Positions 5,758 through 6,086 of a stretch of 6,086 bases of DNA are shown piece by piece. The position numbers and the translations under genes were made by a program. The stretch is from the NCBI GenBank assembly GCA_003491925.1, contig DNAU01000317.1:1-6086 (forward strand). The letters run 5' to 3'. Below the pieces are notes generated by a model that was given only the letters and a program-made list of their open reading frames with translations, was not told where the DNA came from and made no database searches. The stretch comes from Chloroflexota bacterium (GTDB lineage: Bacteria > Chloroflexota > Dormibacteria > Aeolococcales > Aeolococcaceae). The first letter of the stretch is position 1, and each line of letters begins with the position of its first letter.

Positions 5758-6086
5758 CCGCCCGCATGTACTACGACGCCGACGCCGACCCGGCGGCCCT
5801 GGAGGGTCAGAGGATCGCCATCCTCGGCTACGGCTCGCAGGGTCACGCCCACGCCCTCAACCTGCGCGACTCCGGTTTCGACGTCCGAGTCGGCCTGCCC
5901 GAGAGCAGCAGGAGCCGGGAGGCGGCGGCGTCCGAGGGGCTGCGCGTCCTCAGCCCCGCGGAGGCCTGCGCCGAGAGCGACGTGGTCATGGTGCTGATCC
6001 CGGACACCCGGCAGCGGGAGCTCTACGACACCGCCATCGCCCCCAGCCTCAAGCCGGGGGACATGCTGATGTTCGCCCACGGCTTC
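5754..6086 (+). CDS. ilvC: Ketol-acid reductoisomerase, N-terminal part (cut by right edge)
   Basis: The first 111 codons are present and open to the edge. The enzyme isomerises and reduces acetolactate or acetohydroxybutyrate with NADPH and Mg, the step after AHAS. The N-terminus has Y-Y-D-A-D-A-D (6-12), then the dinucleotide-binding [13 protein letters not shown] (25-37). The cofactor-selecting loop V-G-L-P-E-S-S-R-S (46-54) has Ser52 and Ser54 suited to the NADPH 2'-phosphate. V-M-V-L-I-P-D (near 84-90) and F-A-H-G-F at the window end are also typical of the family. GGGAG at 5741-5745 lies 8 nt before this ATG, so it is preferred over Met5, which is also a common start site in the family. 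The catalytic Mg-binding C-terminal domain is outside the window, so the class cannot be checked. Confidence 0.93.
   Translation, partial: MTARMYYDADADPAALEGQRIAILGYGSQGHAHALNLRDSGFDVRVGLPESSRSREAAASEGLRVLSPAEACAESDVVMVLIPDTRQRELYDTAIAPSLKPGDMLMFAHGF

Overview
This is a very GC-rich (roughly 70% by eye) bacterial window whose right half is the start of a branched-chain amino acid (BCAA) operon, ilvB-ilvN-ilvC. Strong GC bias at third codon positions, GTG starts, chained gene overlaps and an apparently near-leaderless leader peptide suggest an Actinomycetota-like lineage, or another GC-rich lineage such as Dormibacterota/Chloroflexota. The sequence alone does not settle this.

Layout. Positions 1-1055 (minus strand) hold the first 351 codons of a polytopic membrane protein that runs off the left edge. 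A 264-bp divergent intergenic region follows. Positions 1320-2747 (plus strand) encode a second polytopic membrane protein with features of GT-C/GT87-type (DUF2029-like) glycosyltransferases. Positions 2748-3045 form a compact regulatory region: a perfect 12-bp palindrome, a clear TTGACG-18-TATGCT promoter, a 30-codon leader peptide with ten Val/Leu/Ile codons in an 11-codon run, and a strong intrinsic terminator. The arms needed for mutually exclusive protector, antiterminator and terminator hairpins are all present, so this reads as a ribosome-mediated transcription attenuator for the ilv operon.

Past the attenuator, the first cistron is an unrecognised 94-codon Arg-rich ORF with a perfect AGGAGG. 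Its stop overlaps the GTG start of ilvB (acetohydroxyacid synthase, AHAS, large subunit). ilvB overlaps ilvN (valine-sensing small subunit) by one base. A possible 31-codon micro-ORF bridges ilvN and ilvC (ketol-acid reductoisomerase, cut by the right edge after 111 codons).

How it works together. IlvB and IlvN form AHAS, which condenses pyruvate with pyruvate or 2-oxobutyrate. IlvC then isomerises and reduces the product on the route to Val, Ile and, indirectly, Leu. Control appears two-layered: attenuation that reads charged Val/Leu/Ile-tRNA supply, and valine feedback through the ACT domain of IlvN. The points most worth a second look are the complete attenuator, the previously unrecognised first cistron, and an IlvB whose herbicide-site and substrate-channel residues depart from the usual ones, including Phe in place of the conserved Trp.
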